Origin: Acidobacteriaceae bacterium KBS 146
GTDB taxonomy: Bacteria > Acidobacteriota > Terriglobia > Terriglobales > Acidobacteriaceae
DNA: 64,000 nucleotides
Direction: 5' to 3'
Assembly (NCBI GenBank): GCA_000688615.1
Contig: JHVA01000001.1
Location: 2,232,001 to 2,296,000, forward strand
The notes under the pieces are model-generated. The model did no database searches and was not told the origin of the DNA. It saw nothing but the letters and a program-made list of their open reading frames with translations. Both the position numbers and the translations under genes were made by a program. Each line of letters starts with the position of its first letter. Position 1 is the first letter of the stretch. Below, one piece after another: positions 20,467-30,009 of this stretch.

Positions 20467-21420
20467 ATGAGCGAAAACACGACGCGCGACACTGTCATCC
20501 TAGGTTCCGGATGCTCGGGCCTTACCGCTGCCATTTACACGGCGCGAGCGAATCTTAAGCCACTGGTTCTGGAAGGTCACGAGCCCGGTGGGCAGCTTTC
20601 GATCACAACCCTGGTCGAAAATTTTCCGGGATGGCCGGAAGGGATTCAAGGTCCTGAACTGATCGAGAACATGAAGAAGCAGGCGATGCGGTTTGGCGCG
20701 GAGCTGCGCATGGGCCATCTCAACTCAATCGACCTGACGAAGCGACCTTTTGTCCTGAATGTAGGCAAAGAGGTGATCCATACTCGGACGCTGATCATCG
20801 CTTCCGGAGCGAGTGCTCGCTGGCTGAATCTTCCCAGCGAGCAGGCTTTGATCGGCCACGGCGTCAGCTCCTGCGCGACCTGTGATGGATTCTTCTTCTC
20901 CGGCAAGGAGATCGCCGTGATCGGCGGCGGAGACTCCGCGATGGAAGAGGCTTTATTCCTCACCCGCTTCGCGACCAAGGTGACCATCATCAATCGCAGT
21001 GAGAACTTTCGTGCATCGAAGATCATGCGGGAGCGCGCGATGGCGCATCCCCAGATCGAGTTCGTCACGAACACCCTTGTGGAAGAGGTGCTTGGGGTGG
21101 AAGAGAAAGATGTGAAGGGCCTGCGGCTGAAGAATAGGGCGACGGGTGAGGAGTCTACCCTGCCCGTCTCGGCAATGTTCCTTGGCATCGGCCATGAGCC
21201 GAATGCGAGAGCGTTTGCGGGAATGATGGATCTGGATGAGGACGGCTACATCCTAACCAAAAACAACGTATTGACGACCCTGAACGGGGAGATTATTCCC
21301 GGCGTCTTCGCCTGTGGGGATATTCAGGACCGTCGTTACCGGCAGGCGATTACTGCTGCAGGATCGGGCTGCATGGCCGCCCTTGAGGTGGAGAAGTACC
21401 TGGAAGAGCACGGACGTTAA
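20467..21420 (+). CDS. trxB: thioredoxin reductase
   Basis: 317 residues from ATG 20467, which has AAGGA just upstream; an earlier in-frame start adds 20 residues without family support. The protein shows an FAD-binding GSGCSGLTAA (residues 13-22), the redox-active CATC at 136-139, an NADPH site GGGDSAMEEA, and a C-terminal FAD motif GVFACGDIQDRRYRQAITAA. It reduces thioredoxin in the cytoplasm. An intrinsic terminator follows. Confidence 0.96.
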   Translation: MSENTTRDTVILGSGCSGLTAAIYTARANLKPLVLEGHEPGGQLSITTLVENFPGWPEGIQGPELIENMKKQAMRFGAELRMGHLNSIDLTKRPFVLNVGKEVIHTRTLIIASGASARWLNLPSEQALIGHGVSSCATCDGFFFSGKEIAVIGGGDSAMEEALFLTRFATKVTIINRSENFRASKIMRERAMAHPQIEFVTNTLVEEVLGVEEKDVKGLRLKNRATGEESTLPVSAMFLGIGHEPNARAFAGMMDLDEDGYILTKNNVLTTLNGEIIPGVFACGDIQDRRYRQAITAAGSGCMAALEVEKYLEEHGR

Positions 21421-21445
21421 CTCTCTTAAGATTTGATCGACTCTC

Positions 21446-21474
21446 GGGCCAGCCACTGTCGGCTGGCCCTTTCT
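21446..21474 (+). terminator. trxB intrinsic terminator
   Basis: Nine-base-pair stem GGGCCAGCC/GGCTGGCCC with loop ACTGTC, followed by TTTCT. Confidence 0.85.
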
Positions 21475-21513
21475 ATCTCAGAATCCCCTTAGAGAGGGCG
21501 TAGCCATCTGTTT

Positions 21514-21843
21514 TTAAAATTTATGGAACATGAAGAAAGCTCCGCCCACAAGACAGCCGAAGGCCACAGCGTGGTTCCAGTGGAGCTTGTCTCCGAAGTA
21601 AAAGGTGGAGAACACGCCGAAGACGGAGAGGGTGATGACCTCCTGGATAACCTTTAGCTGGTCCGGGGTGAAAGTCCGCGCGCCGATACGGTTGGCGGGA
21701 ACCTGCAGGCAGTACTCGAAGAACGCAATGGACCAGCTGACGAGGATGACCTTCCACAGAGCTACCTCGCGATACTTCAGGTGTCCGTACCAGGCGAAGG
21801 TCATAAAGATGTTTGAGCCGATAAGCAAAAGGATGGTCCACAT
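21514..21843 (-). CDS. DMT-superfamily small membrane protein (DUF486)
   Basis: 109 residues from ATG 21843 (MWTILLLIGSNIFMTFAWYG), the family's normal opening; the longer frame upstream overlaps the YggS gene and is not used. There are four membrane segments, with FAWYGHLKY and EYCLQVPANRIG matching DUF486. Such proteins resemble half-size drug/metabolite transporters; their role is unknown. It converges on trxB and is divergent from the YggS gene. Confidence 0.9.
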   Translation of the reverse strand: MWTILLLIGSNIFMTFAWYGHLKYREVALWKVILVSWSIAFFEYCLQVPANRIGARTFTPDQLKVIQEVITLSVFGVFSTFYFGDKLHWNHAVAFGCLVGGAFFMFHKF

Positions 21844-21901
21844 AGATGTGCCGCGTGTCTCCGTGAAATGGATGGTTGCCAGCAAGTAAGATGCTGATGA
21901 G

Positions 21902-22600
21902 ATGAGTATCGCGGAGAATATCGCACGCCTCAACGAAGAGATCGCCACCGCCTGCCGTCGTTCCGGCCGCGAGCCGAGCGAGGTCGCCCTGATGGCGGTC
22001 AGCAAGGTGCACCCCGCCGAGTCGATCGTCGAAGCCTATCAGGCCGGACAGCGGCTCTTTGGCGAGAATCGCGTCCAGGAGTTCGAACAGAAATCTGCCA
22101 CCGTTGCAGGACTGAGCGGTGCGGCGTTCCACCTGATCGGGCCGCTACAATCGAACAAAACTAATAAAGCGGCGGAGCTGTTCGACGCCATCGACGCGGT
22201 GGACTCCTTGAAGATCGCCCAGCGCCTCGACGCGGCGGCCAAGGCGCGGGGGAAGATCCTGCCTCTTCTGATCGAAGTAAAGCTAAGCTACGAGGAATCG
22301 AAACATGGTATCGCCCCGGCGGAGCTGCCGGCGTTGCTGGACGCCATCAGCGGGCTGACAGCGGTGCAGGCTGTGGGACTGATGACGGTTCCGCCATGGT
22401 CGGAGGATGCCGAGACTGCACGGCCCTATTTTCGTGAGTTGCGCAGGCTGCGCGATGAGGCGGTCAAACAGCACCCGAAGCTGCAGCAGCTCTCGATGGG
22501 AATGTCGAACGACTTTCGTGTTGCGATCGAAGAGGGCAGCACATGCGTGCGGGTGGGTACAGCTATCTTCGGTAAGCGAGTTTATCCCGCGGAGTCTTAG
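21902..22600 (+). CDS. YggS-family pyridoxal-phosphate homeostasis protein
   Basis: 232 residues of the alanine-racemase-like barrel without the C-terminal domain. The PLP lysine lies in MAVSKVHPAESI, followed by GENRVQEF, HLIGPLQSNKTNKA, LSMGMSNDF and VRVGTAIFGKR. Family members bind PLP and keep the pools of B6 vitamers and amino acids in balance. A DUF167/YggU-type gene follows after 18 bases, a common pairing. Confidence 0.95.
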   Translation: MSIAENIARLNEEIATACRRSGREPSEVALMAVSKVHPAESIVEAYQAGQRLFGENRVQEFEQKSATVAGLSGAAFHLIGPLQSNKTNKAAELFDAIDAVDSLKIAQRLDAAAKARGKILPLLIEVKLSYEESKHGIAPAELPALLDAISGLTAVQAVGLMTVPPWSEDAETARPYFRELRRLRDEAVKQHPKLQQLSMGMSNDFRVAIEEGSTCVRVGTAIFGKRVYPAES

Positions 22601-22618
22601 TTTTCGAGGATCGCCCCG

Positions 22619-22930
22619 ATGAATGAGATTGAGGACTATGTGCGCGACGTGCCGGATGGCTGCACCCTAAAGGTGCGGGTGCAACCCGGCGCAAAGAGGA
22701 CTGCCATCGCAGGAGTGTATGGCAGTGAGCTCAAGATTGCGCTGAATGCCCCTCCCGTGGATGGAAGAGCAAACGAGGCACTGATTGCGTTTGTAGCAGA
22801 AAAGGCCGGTCTGCCAAAGGCACGAGTCTCGCTGGTAAGTGGGCCTGCGAGCCGAAGCAAGATGCTCCGGATTACCGGCAGAAGTGCAGCTGAGATACGC
22901 GCGAGTTTATCGCCACTAGAGACCGCTTAA
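22619..22930 (+). CDS. YggU/DUF167-family protein
   Basis: 103 residues with the DUF167 pattern VRVQPGAKRTAIAG, KIALNAPPVDGRANEALI and VSLVSGPASRSKMLRI. The family is small, soluble and uncharacterised, and is often found beside YggS as here. GAGG lies shortly before the ATG. The next 151 bases are empty. Confidence 0.93.
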   Translation: MNEIEDYVRDVPDGCTLKVRVQPGAKRTAIAGVYGSELKIALNAPPVDGRANEALIAFVAEKAGLPKARVSLVSGPASRSKMLRITGRSAAEIRASLSPLETA

Positions 22931-23081
22931 TCGCGCTGCTCGGACGGTGGAGTAAGCGGGTGTCTCCGCTTCGGTCGAGATGACACCTCTTAAGCTATGG
23001 AGCTTCACAGCAGAGGATGAGTTCCCCTGCTGCAAAGCATTCCATCGAGGTGCTCATGCAGCTGGGCTAGCTTCACGCGGC

Positions 23082-24341
23082 TTACTTGATGTCGACGTTT
23101 GCGGCTGCGCCTTTGGTTATCGGTTCTCCATTCGCGACGATGAGGTGCACGCCGGAGCCCTTTACGTCGGCGTAGGCGATGGTCATGCCCTTCTCTGCGG
23201 CGATGTTGATGTTCTTCAGAACAACGTTCTTGACTGGAGACTCTGGGAGGCCCACGATGACGCCGGCGGTCCCGCTTTTTACTGAGTTGACGTTCTCGAT
23301 CGTGATGTCGTGGAAGAAGGGGGTAAGGCGGGTTACAGGCGCGGCTGCAACGTTTCCTTCCGGCAAAACCTTCGGGTAGTACTCGCTGATGAGGATCGAG
23401 GTCCGTACATCCTCCATTGTGATGTCTTTGAACGAGATGTTGTAGACCTGATTGCCGCGGTCGCGATTGGCCTTGATGCGAATTGCCTGATCGGTTCCCT
23501 TGAAGTGAATGCGCTCTGCGTGAATATTGTTCGCACCTCCGGCGATCTCGGAGCCGATGGACAGGCCATGCCCGTGCATGAATTCACAGTCGGTGATTGT
23601 GATGTTGCGGCTGGGATCATCAGGGCCGGGCGAGTTGATGATGCCGCTTTTGATCGCGATGTTGTCGTCCCCGACGTCCGCATAGACGTGATCGATGATC
23701 ATGTTTGAGGAACTGAAGGGGTCGATGGCATCGGTGTTGGGAGAGTGTTGCGGAGCGAGGATGCGGACATTCCGAATTACCGTGTCGTCGGTGTAATACG
23801 GCACTACCTGCCAGCTGGGGGAGTTCTGGATGGTCACGCCTTCGATGCGTACGTGTTTGCAGTGATCGAACACGACGAGGCGGGGCCTGAATTTGACGGC
23901 TCCCACGACACCGGCGTTGTGGGTAGCGCGAGCCTCGGCCCACCAGCTCTCTCCGTTGCCATCGATAGTTCCCGAGCCGGTGATCGCGATGTTCTGTGCA
24001 TTGGTTGCACTGACCAGAGATTGCGTTCCGGGAGCGCGAAATTCGGTTTTGCCGGGATAGTCGGCATGGTCGGGCGAACCGAGCAGGGTGGTTCCCTTAT
24101 CGAGATCGAGCGTGGTATTGGTCTTGATCACAATGGGACCCGACAGGAAGACTCCGCCGGAGAGCTTCACCGTTCCGCCACCGGCTTTGGCACAATCATC
24201 GATTGCGGCCTGGATCGCGCTGGTGTTCTTCGTAGTACCGTCCGGCTTTGCGCCATATTTCTGCACGACACAGACCTTAGCTGCCGCAGGTAACGAGACA
24301 GCAAGAAGTAGCGCGGTAAACGAGATGTTCCGACGATTCAT
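23082..24341 (-). CDS. secreted glycoside hydrolase family 28 (polygalacturonase-like)
   Basis: 419 residues from ATG 24341, preceded by AGAGGA and giving a signal peptide (MNRRNISFTALLLAVSLPAA). The parallel beta-helix carries the GH28 catalytic motifs in order: SPNTDAIDPF, ADVGDDNIAIKSG, GHGLSIGSE and IRIKANRDRG. These enzymes hydrolyse alpha-1,4 linkages in pectin (galacturonan or rhamnogalacturonan). A longer upstream frame has no family support. A palindrome (24484-24495) upstream resembles a LacI-type operator. Confidence 0.94.
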   Translation of the reverse strand: MNRRNISFTALLLAVSLPAAAKVCVVQKYGAKPDGTTKNTSAIQAAIDDCAKAGGGTVKLSGGVFLSGPIVIKTNTTLDLDKGTTLLGSPDHADYPGKTEFRAPGTQSLVSATNAQNIAITGSGTIDGNGESWWAEARATHNAGVVGAVKFRPRLVVFDHCKHVRIEGVTIQNSPSWQVVPYYTDDTVIRNVRILAPQHSPNTDAIDPFSSSNMIIDHVYADVGDDNIAIKSGIINSPGPDDPSRNITITDCEFMHGHGLSIGSEIAGGANNIHAERIHFKGTDQAIRIKANRDRGNQVYNISFKDITMEDVRTSILISEYYPKVLPEGNVAAAPVTRLTPFFHDITIENVNSVKSGTAGVIVGLPESPVKNVVLKNINIAAEKGMTIAYADVKGSGVHLIVANGEPITKGAAANVDIK

Positions 24342-24659
24342 GAATCCTCTTCCTGGTTCCTTGGGTTCAGGGGGAATCATACCCGAAATTGGTCCTACCA
24401 CGCCCGTACTTTCTGAGAAGAATGTCCGCGGCCTGAAGACATCGGTGCCACTTCGGAGACATTGGCGTCTTTTTAGCCCAAAGTTAGCGCTAAATCCTAT
24501 ACATTGGCACTGGCTTGATAAACGCAGTTTTCCTGACGGCGAGAGCAGAAGAGACCAAGAGCGTGCTCCGTGGCCGTTACTCCTAAAAAACACCACCTCA
24601 CGCGTGGGCAATGAAGAATTGCCTTTAGACTCTCTTTTGCCGTAAAGGAGGTTCAGGTT
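24342..24659. other. intergenic region between GH28 and glpK
   Basis: About 320 bases with the promoters of two divergent transcription units, the TTAGCGCTAA palindrome and, at the right end, a strong AAAGGAGG ribosome binding site for glpK. No gene seen. Confidence 0.6.
24484..24495. promoter_or_regulatory. candidate LacI-type operator upstream of GH28
   Basis: GTTAGCGCTAAA has a perfect ten-base palindromic core (TTAGCGCTAA). A near-identical site lies upstream of the GH38 gene at 53665. It lies 143 bases before the GH28 start and 165 before glpK. Confidence 0.45.
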
Positions 24660-26162
24660 TTGTCAGCGAAGAGCTACATCCTTGCTTTAGATCAGGGAAC
24701 GACAAGTTCGCGAGCGATGATTGTCGATAGCACAGGATCGGTCCGTGCGATCGCCCAGAGCCCATTCCGACAGATCTTTCCCAAGCCGGGATGGGTGGAG
24801 CACTCGCCTACGGAGATCTGGTCGTCCCAGAGCGGGGTGGCTACCGCAGCGCTGGCCAAGGCTGACCTGACGGAACGCGACATTGCGGCGATTGGAATTA
24901 CCAACCAGCGCGAGACGACGATTGTGTGGGACCGGGAGACGGGCGAGCCGGTCTATAACGCCATCGTGTGGCAGGATCGACGCACGGCCGAGTTCTGCGA
25001 ATCGCTGCGCAACAGTGACGGCGAGACGATCCAGGCAAAGACGGGGCTAATTCCTGACGCTTATTTTTCGGGCAGCAAGGTTCGCTGGATTCTCGAGAAC
25101 GTTCCGGGAGCGAGGTCCAAAGCTGAGGCCGGCAAGCTGGTGCTGGGCACGGTCGACAGCTGGCTGATCTGGAAGCTGACCCACGGCGCACGCCATGTCA
25201 CGGACGCGACCAATGCCTCACGAACGATGCTGTTCAACATCCACACAATGGATTGGGACGACGACCTTCTGCGGCTGCTTGGTGTTCCGCGCTCGATGCT
25301 GCCGGAGGTCGTGGCGTCGAGTGGAGTGTGCGGCACGACGACTGGGCTGATCGAAGGGGTTCCGATTGCCGGCATTGCGGGAGACCAGCAGGCAGCTCTG
25401 TTCGGTCAGATGTGCACGAAACCAGGTATGGCGAAGTGCACGTATGGAACTGGTGCCTTTATGCTGCTGAATATCGGAACGGAGCCGCTGGCGTCGAAGC
25501 ACAGACTGCTGACGACAGTCGCATGGAAGATTGGCCATCGAGTCGAGTATGCGTTCGAGGGCAGCATGTTGATGGCCGGGGCGGTCGTGCAATGGCTGCG
25601 AGACGATCTGCAGATGATTCGTAATTCCGCCGAGGTGGAAGAGCTTGCAGCTTCTGTCGAGAACGCGAATGGCGTGATGCTGGTGCCGGCTTTTGCAGGA
25701 CTTGGGGCTCCCCATTGGGATCAGCATGCGCGGGGCACGATTGTGGGTCTGACGCGAGGAAGTTCGCGAGCCCACATTGCGCGTGCGGCGCTGGAAGGGA
25801 TCGCGCTACAGGCAACGGATGTTCTTGAGGCGATGCAGGCTGATTCCGGCCTGGCGCTGAGTCAGCTTCGGGTGGACGGAGGCGCGGCAGCGAACAATCT
25901 GCTGATGCAGATTCAGGCGGACACGCTGGGTATCGAGGTTGTGCGCCCGAAGAACGCGGAGGCTACCGTGCTGGGCGCCGCTTATCTTGCTGGCCTTGCG
26001 GTCGGCTACTGGCCGAATCAGGAGGCGATTGCCAGCCAGTGGCAGATCGATCGCGTCTTTCGGCCGTCGATCGAGGCGGACGAACGAAAGAGGGTGCGTA
26101 CGGTCTGGAGACGCGCCCTGGAGCGTGCGAAGGATTGGGCTCGCGAGGAGAAGGCAGGTTGA
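24660..26162 (+). CDS. glpK: glycerol kinase
   Basis: 500 residues starting with TTG at 24660, eight bases after a strong AAAGGAGG. FGGY-family features: [14 protein letters not shown] (phosphate loop), [30 protein letters not shown] and [18 protein letters not shown]. It phosphorylates glycerol to glycerol-3-phosphate in the cytoplasm. The stop overlaps the TTG of glpD as TTGA, and glpF follows, so the set takes up glycerol and oxidises it to dihydroxyacetone phosphate. Confidence 0.97.
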   Translation: MSAKSYILALDQGTTSSRAMIVDSTGSVRAIAQSPFRQIFPKPGWVEHSPTEIWSSQSGVATAALAKADLTERDIAAIGITNQRETTIVWDRETGEPVYNAIVWQDRRTAEFCESLRNSDGETIQAKTGLIPDAYFSGSKVRWILENVPGARSKAEAGKLVLGTVDSWLIWKLTHGARHVTDATNASRTMLFNIHTMDWDDDLLRLLGVPRSMLPEVVASSGVCGTTTGLIEGVPIAGIAGDQQAALFGQMCTKPGMAKCTYGTGAFMLLNIGTEPLASKHRLLTTVAWKIGHRVEYAFEGSMLMAGAVVQWLRDDLQMIRNSAEVEELAASVENANGVMLVPAFAGLGAPHWDQHARGTIVGLTRGSSRAHIARAALEGIALQATDVLEAMQADSGLALSQLRVDGGAAANNLLMQIQADTLGIEVVRPKNAEATVLGAAYLAGLAVGYWPNQEAIASQWQIDRVFRPSIEADERKRVRTVWRRALERAKDWAREEKAG

Positions 26163-27718
26163 GCGATCGCGCGGAGATTTTACGGAGAGTCGGCGAGCAG
26201 CGGGAGTGGGACGTGCTCGTCATCGGCGGCGGTGCAACGGGCTTGGGAGCGGCGGTAGAAGCCGCATCGCGAGGCTATCGGACGATACTGGTAGAGCGCG
26301 CCGATTTTGCCAAGGGGACCTCCAGCCGAAGTACCAAGCTGGTACATGGCGGTGTCAGATATCTGGAGCAGATGAACATTACCCTGGTGATGGATGCTCT
26401 TCGCGAGCGTGGGTTGATGTTGGCGAATGCACCACACCTAGTCCATGATCTTTCATTCGTCGTCCCCATCTTTGGGGCGTTCGGACTTCCCTACTACGGC
26501 TTCGGCCTGAAGATGTATGAATGGCTTTCGGGAAAGCTTTCGTTTGGACCGTCGCACATGCTGTCGCGGCAAGAGACGTTGACGATGTTGCCGGGAGTGC
26601 GTGCGGAAGGGCTGCGCGGAGGAGTTCTCTATCACGATGGTCAGTTTGACGACGCGCGGTATGCTATCGCGCTGATGCGAACCCTGGAGGATCTGGGGGG
26701 AACGGCGATCAACTACGTGGAAGCGACCGGGCTGATCGAGCGGAACGGCAAGGTAGCCGGCATCCATGCACGCGACGTAGAGAGCGATACGCGGTTCGAG
26801 CTGCAGGCAAAGGTAGTCATCAATGCCACAGGTGTGTTTACCGAGCAGGTGCTGGCGATGGACAACGACCGGGAGACTTTGCTTTCAGTCAGCCAGGGAT
26901 CGCATTTCGTCCTGCCGCCGTCCTTTCTGCCGACGTCCAGCGCAATGATGATTCCGAAGACCTCCGACGGTAGGGTGCTGTTCGCGATTCCTTGGCATGG
27001 CGCCACCGTGGTGGGGACGACGGATGAGGCGGTGGAGCGCGCGACGGTGGAACCACGATCCATGGCTTCCGAACGCAAGTTCCTGCTGGAACATATCGAA
27101 AAATACCTGGGACGGCGACCGCTCCGGGAGGAGATCCTGAGTGTCTGGTCCGGATTGCGGCCCCTGGTACGGAAAAGCGGAGGAGCTACTTCGAAGCTGT
27201 CGCGTGACCACACCGTTCTCGTTCGGCCATCCGGGTTGGTTACGGTGACTGGCGGCAAATGGACGACGTACCGGCGCATGGGAGAGGACGCCATCGACCG
27301 GGCTGCCGAGGCCGGTGGATTACGAAAAGCGCCGTCCCGGACGAACTCTCTCAGGCTGCATGGATGGACTCGAGAAGCGATCGCGGACGATGCGGAGCGA
27401 GTCTATGGATCGGATCTTTCGCTACTGCAGCAGCTCTCGATCGACGATCCAGCTCTGGATGAACCGATCCATCCGCGACTTCCTTACAAGATGCGCGAAG
27501 TGGTGTGGGCCGCCCGGCACGAGATGGCTCGAACGGTAGAAGATGTGCTTGCAAGAAGGACGAGAGCGCTATTTCTGGATGCTCGAGCTGCATTGGAAGC
27601 TGCCCCGAGTGTGTCCGACGTGCTCGCCCGGGAACTGGGGCACGGTGAAGATTGGAAGGCTCGCGATCAGGAGAGCTTTCGTGCCGTAGCGCAAGGGTAT
27701 ATCTACGAGGATGAATAA
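26159..27718 (+). CDS. glpD: glycerol-3-phosphate dehydrogenase (FAD-dependent)
   Basis: 519 residues from TTG 26159, inside the glpK stop and preceded by GAGGAGAAGG. An FAD-binding Rossmann motif follows ([17 protein letters not shown]), then the family motifs [48 protein letters not shown] and [15 protein letters not shown]. The C-terminal alpha-helical domain is present. It oxidises glycerol-3-phosphate at the membrane and passes electrons to quinone. The stop overlaps the glpF start (TAATG). A frame starting 120 bases earlier lies within glpK and is not the real start. Confidence 0.96.
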   Translation: MSDRAEILRRVGEQREWDVLVIGGGATGLGAAVEAASRGYRTILVERADFAKGTSSRSTKLVHGGVRYLEQMNITLVMDALRERGLMLANAPHLVHDLSFVVPIFGAFGLPYYGFGLKMYEWLSGKLSFGPSHMLSRQETLTMLPGVRAEGLRGGVLYHDGQFDDARYAIALMRTLEDLGGTAINYVEATGLIERNGKVAGIHARDVESDTRFELQAKVVINATGVFTEQVLAMDNDRETLLSVSQGSHFVLPPSFLPTSSAMMIPKTSDGRVLFAIPWHGATVVGTTDEAVERATVEPRSMASERKFLLEHIEKYLGRRPLREEILSVWSGLRPLVRKSGGATSKLSRDHTVLVRPSGLVTVTGGKWTTYRRMGEDAIDRAAEAGGLRKAPSRTNSLRLHGWTREAIADDAERVYGSDLSLLQQLSIDDPALDEPIHPRLPYKMREVVWAARHEMARTVEDVLARRTRALFLDARAALEAAPSVSDVLARELGHGEDWKARDQESFRAVAQGYIYEDE

Positions 27719-28455
27719 TGGATGGATGGTCCGCGGTAATCGGTGAGTTTGTGGGAACGTTTGTGCTGATTGTGCTGGGCAACGGTGTCGTTGCGGGTGC
27801 GCTGCTGAGCCGCTCGAAGGCACAGAACGCGGGATGGATCTCCATTACCGCCGGATGGGCTGTCGCGGTCTTTGCAGGCGTGGCGGTGAGTGCTGCTCTG
27901 GGAGACACAGATGGACATCTGAATCCCGCCTTCACGGTGGCTTCCGTCATGATGACCGGCCATGCTGAGCGCCTGCTGACCTACATTCCGGCGCAGATTC
28001 TGGGAGCGCTTTGCGGAGCGGTGGTGGTGTGGCTGCACTACAGGCCGCATTGGGAGCTGACGGAAGATGCAGACGCGAAGTTTGCCTGCTTTGCTACAGC
28101 GCCTGCGGTGTATTCGCTGGGCTGGAATCTGCTGAGCGAGATCATCGGCACATTTGTTCTGGTGCTCGTGGCGACGGCTCTCTTTTCCAAACGGATTGCT
28201 CCGGCTGGGGTGGCTCCGGGACTGGGCCCGATCCTAGTGGGGTCGCTGGTCTGGGGCATCGGCCTTTCGCTGGGAGGAACGACCGGTTACGCGATCAATC
28301 CTGCTCGCGATCTGGGACCCCGCCTCGCCCATGCTCTGCTTCCAATTCACGGGAAGGGAAGTTCGGGCTGGAGATACGCGTGGGTGCCGGTTATCGGGCC
28401 GGTGCTGGGAGCAGTGCTTGCGGTGGTATTAATTCGCGGCCTGAAGATGCTGTAA
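27718..28455 (+). CDS. glpF: glycerol uptake facilitator (aquaglyceroporin)
   Basis: 245 residues with six membrane segments and two NPA half-helices: HLNPAF (NPA 69-71) and AINPARDLGPR (NPAR 194-197, D198). The Asp after NPAR is the mark of glycerol-conducting channels as opposed to strict water channels. Its ATG shares one base with the glpD stop. The order kinase-dehydrogenase-facilitator in one tight unit supports the function. Confidence 0.95.
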   Translation: MDGWSAVIGEFVGTFVLIVLGNGVVAGALLSRSKAQNAGWISITAGWAVAVFAGVAVSAALGDTDGHLNPAFTVASVMMTGHAERLLTYIPAQILGALCGAVVVWLHYRPHWELTEDADAKFACFATAPAVYSLGWNLLSEIIGTFVLVLVATALFSKRIAPAGVAPGLGPILVGSLVWGIGLSLGGTTGYAINPARDLGPRLAHALLPIHGKGSSGWRYAWVPVIGPVLGAVLAVVLIRGLKML

Positions 28456-28881
28456 GTGAACCTGAAAGAGAGAAAACGGATCTTCTCCTTCAGGCAGCAA
28501 ACGTCAAAATGTGAAGGTGCACCTATAGACCCGAAAGACGCACCTCTCGTTTAACATGCCGCCAGGCAATTGTTATTGTCCCCCACATCATCGATGAACG
28601 ATACGAAAAGGGTCCAGGATCTGTGGCGGTGAACTCTCTATAAGGAGCTCCTCCAGTGAAGCTAAGACGCACTCCCACTTCTTTCCATCACTCTGGCGGC
28701 ACCCGTTATGCAAGGACAATCCCCAGCCATAACACAAGAGAGACGGCCATTGTGTGCTGCGCACATGGAACTATGGTCCCGAGAGGTCTTTGCAGGTTGA
28801 TCCCGGCAAAGACCTTAAACCCTGGCGGGAGCGATGCTCTACTCCTCATCGGAGAAAACGTTCAGACCTGCCCGCTGAGAA
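28456..28881. other. intergenic region with several hairpins
   Basis: About 425 bases between convergent genes. Besides the hairpin at 28784-28815 it has an imperfect stem (CCTGAAAGAGAGAA/TTCTCCTTCAGG, about 28461-28495) and a TGTGC/GCACA stem near 28.76 kb. An 82-codon frame from 28656 has no family features. The area might encode a structured RNA or be a worn-out gene. Confidence 0.45.
28784..28815. repeat. hairpin with ten-base arms
   Basis: AGGTCTTTGC and GCAAAGACCT form a perfect ten-base-pair stem around a 12-base loop. No T-run follows on either strand, so it is not a standard terminator. Confidence 0.5.
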
Positions 28882-30009
28882 TTATTCCTGCACCACTGCT
28901 TTGACGAGGTTGCGCGGATTGTCGACGTCGATTCCTCGTCCTGTCGCCATGAAGTAGGCAAGAAGCTGCAAGGGCACGACCTCGAACAGTGGCGAAATGT
29001 ACTCGGCGGCTGCGGGAACCGCGATGGTGTGGTCGCTCAGCTCGCTGATGCGGGTGTCGCCTTCGGTGACGATGGAAAGAATCTGGGCTCCCTGCTTGTG
29101 CATGTCGCGAACGAGGTTGAAGGTCTTCTCGTACCGCAGGACGGAGTCGGGAGCCGCGGGGTCGCAGGTAGCGAGGACGACAAGAGGGTTTTTACGGTTT
29201 ACCAGCGCATTGGGGCCATGCTTGAGCTCACCGGTCGGATATCCCTCGGCCTGAATGTAGGCTGATTCTTTGAGCTTGAGCGCGCCTTCGCGGGCGATGG
29301 GATAGTGCACGCCGCGGCCAAGGAAGAGGAAGGTTTCGGCATCTTTAAGCGCAGTTGCGATTTGTGAGACCTGTTGCTCCCACCGTGGAAGCGCCGCTTT
29401 CATCGCGGCAGGAATGGCAAAGAGCCGCTCAAGGTGAGACTCCACTACGGCGCGGGTCACGCAGCCACGGATTCGGGCGGTGTAGAGCGCGAGGAGCGAA
29501 ATGACCGCAAGCTGGGTGGTAAAGCTCTTAGTTGCAGGAACGGCACGCTCGGTACCAGCGATGGTCGGAAGAGAGCAACCGGCCAATTTCGCCATCGAGG
29601 AGTCGGGCTTGTTGGTGATGGCGATGGTGGAATTGCCGCGAGCGATGGCCTCGCGCAGCGCTTCGGAGGTATCGGCCGTTTCGCCGGACTGTGAGATAAC
29701 AACGAAACAGGGATTGTGGAGCGTCTGGGTAGAGCGGTAGATGTATTCGCTCGCATATTCGACATCGACGGCGATCCCGGCAAGATCCTCAAATAGAATT
29801 TCGCCTGCGAGGCCAGCGTGACGGCTGGAGCCTGAGGCTGCAATCAGGATGCTGTCGCGGCCCACGAGGGCCTGTCTCGCCGCAAGGAAGACGTCTTCGC
29901 GAAGACTGACCCCATCGGCATAGGCTGAGAGTGTTTCAGAGATAGCGTGAGGCTGCTCAAAGATCTCGCGAAGCATGGCGTGGGGATAGGTGCGATTCGT
30001 AGCGTCCAA
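28882..30009 (-). CDS. double-SIS isomerase/deaminase, GlmS C-terminal-like
   Basis: 375 residues with two SIS domains (about 45-180 and 215-350) and the GlmS-type C-terminus DVDNPRNLVKAVVQE. The glutaminase half of GlmS is absent, so it cannot use glutamine in the usual way. Shorter GlmS-like proteins of this size include the alternative glucosamine-6-phosphate deaminase NagB-II, which is the best guess here; a sugar-phosphate isomerase is the alternative. I read the start as TTG 30009 with AGAGG upstream; ATG 29976 (MLREIFEQPH) is possible. A DasR/NagQ-like palindrome overlaps the start region and supports amino-sugar regulation. Confidence 0.85.
   Translation of the reverse strand: MDATNRTYPHAMLREIFEQPHAISETLSAYADGVSLREDVFLAARQALVGRDSILIAASGSSRHAGLAGEILFEDLAGIAVDVEYASEYIYRSTQTLHNPCFVVISQSGETADTSEALREAIARGNSTIAITNKPDSSMAKLAGCSLPTIAGTERAVPATKSFTTQLAVISLLALYTARIRGCVTRAVVESHLERLFAIPAAMKAALPRWEQQVSQIATALKDAETFLFLGRGVHYPIAREGALKLKESAYIQAEGYPTGELKHGPNALVNRKNPLVVLATCDPAAPDSVLRYEKTFNLVRDMHKQGAQILSIVTEGDTRISELSDHTIAVPAAAEYISPLFEVVPLQLLAYFMATGRGIDVDNPRNLVKAVVQE

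Noticed and set aside
28656..28904. 82-codon frame after an AAGGAG
   Set aside because: Non-ATG start, odd composition and no family; overlaps hairpins and the end of the SIS gene.
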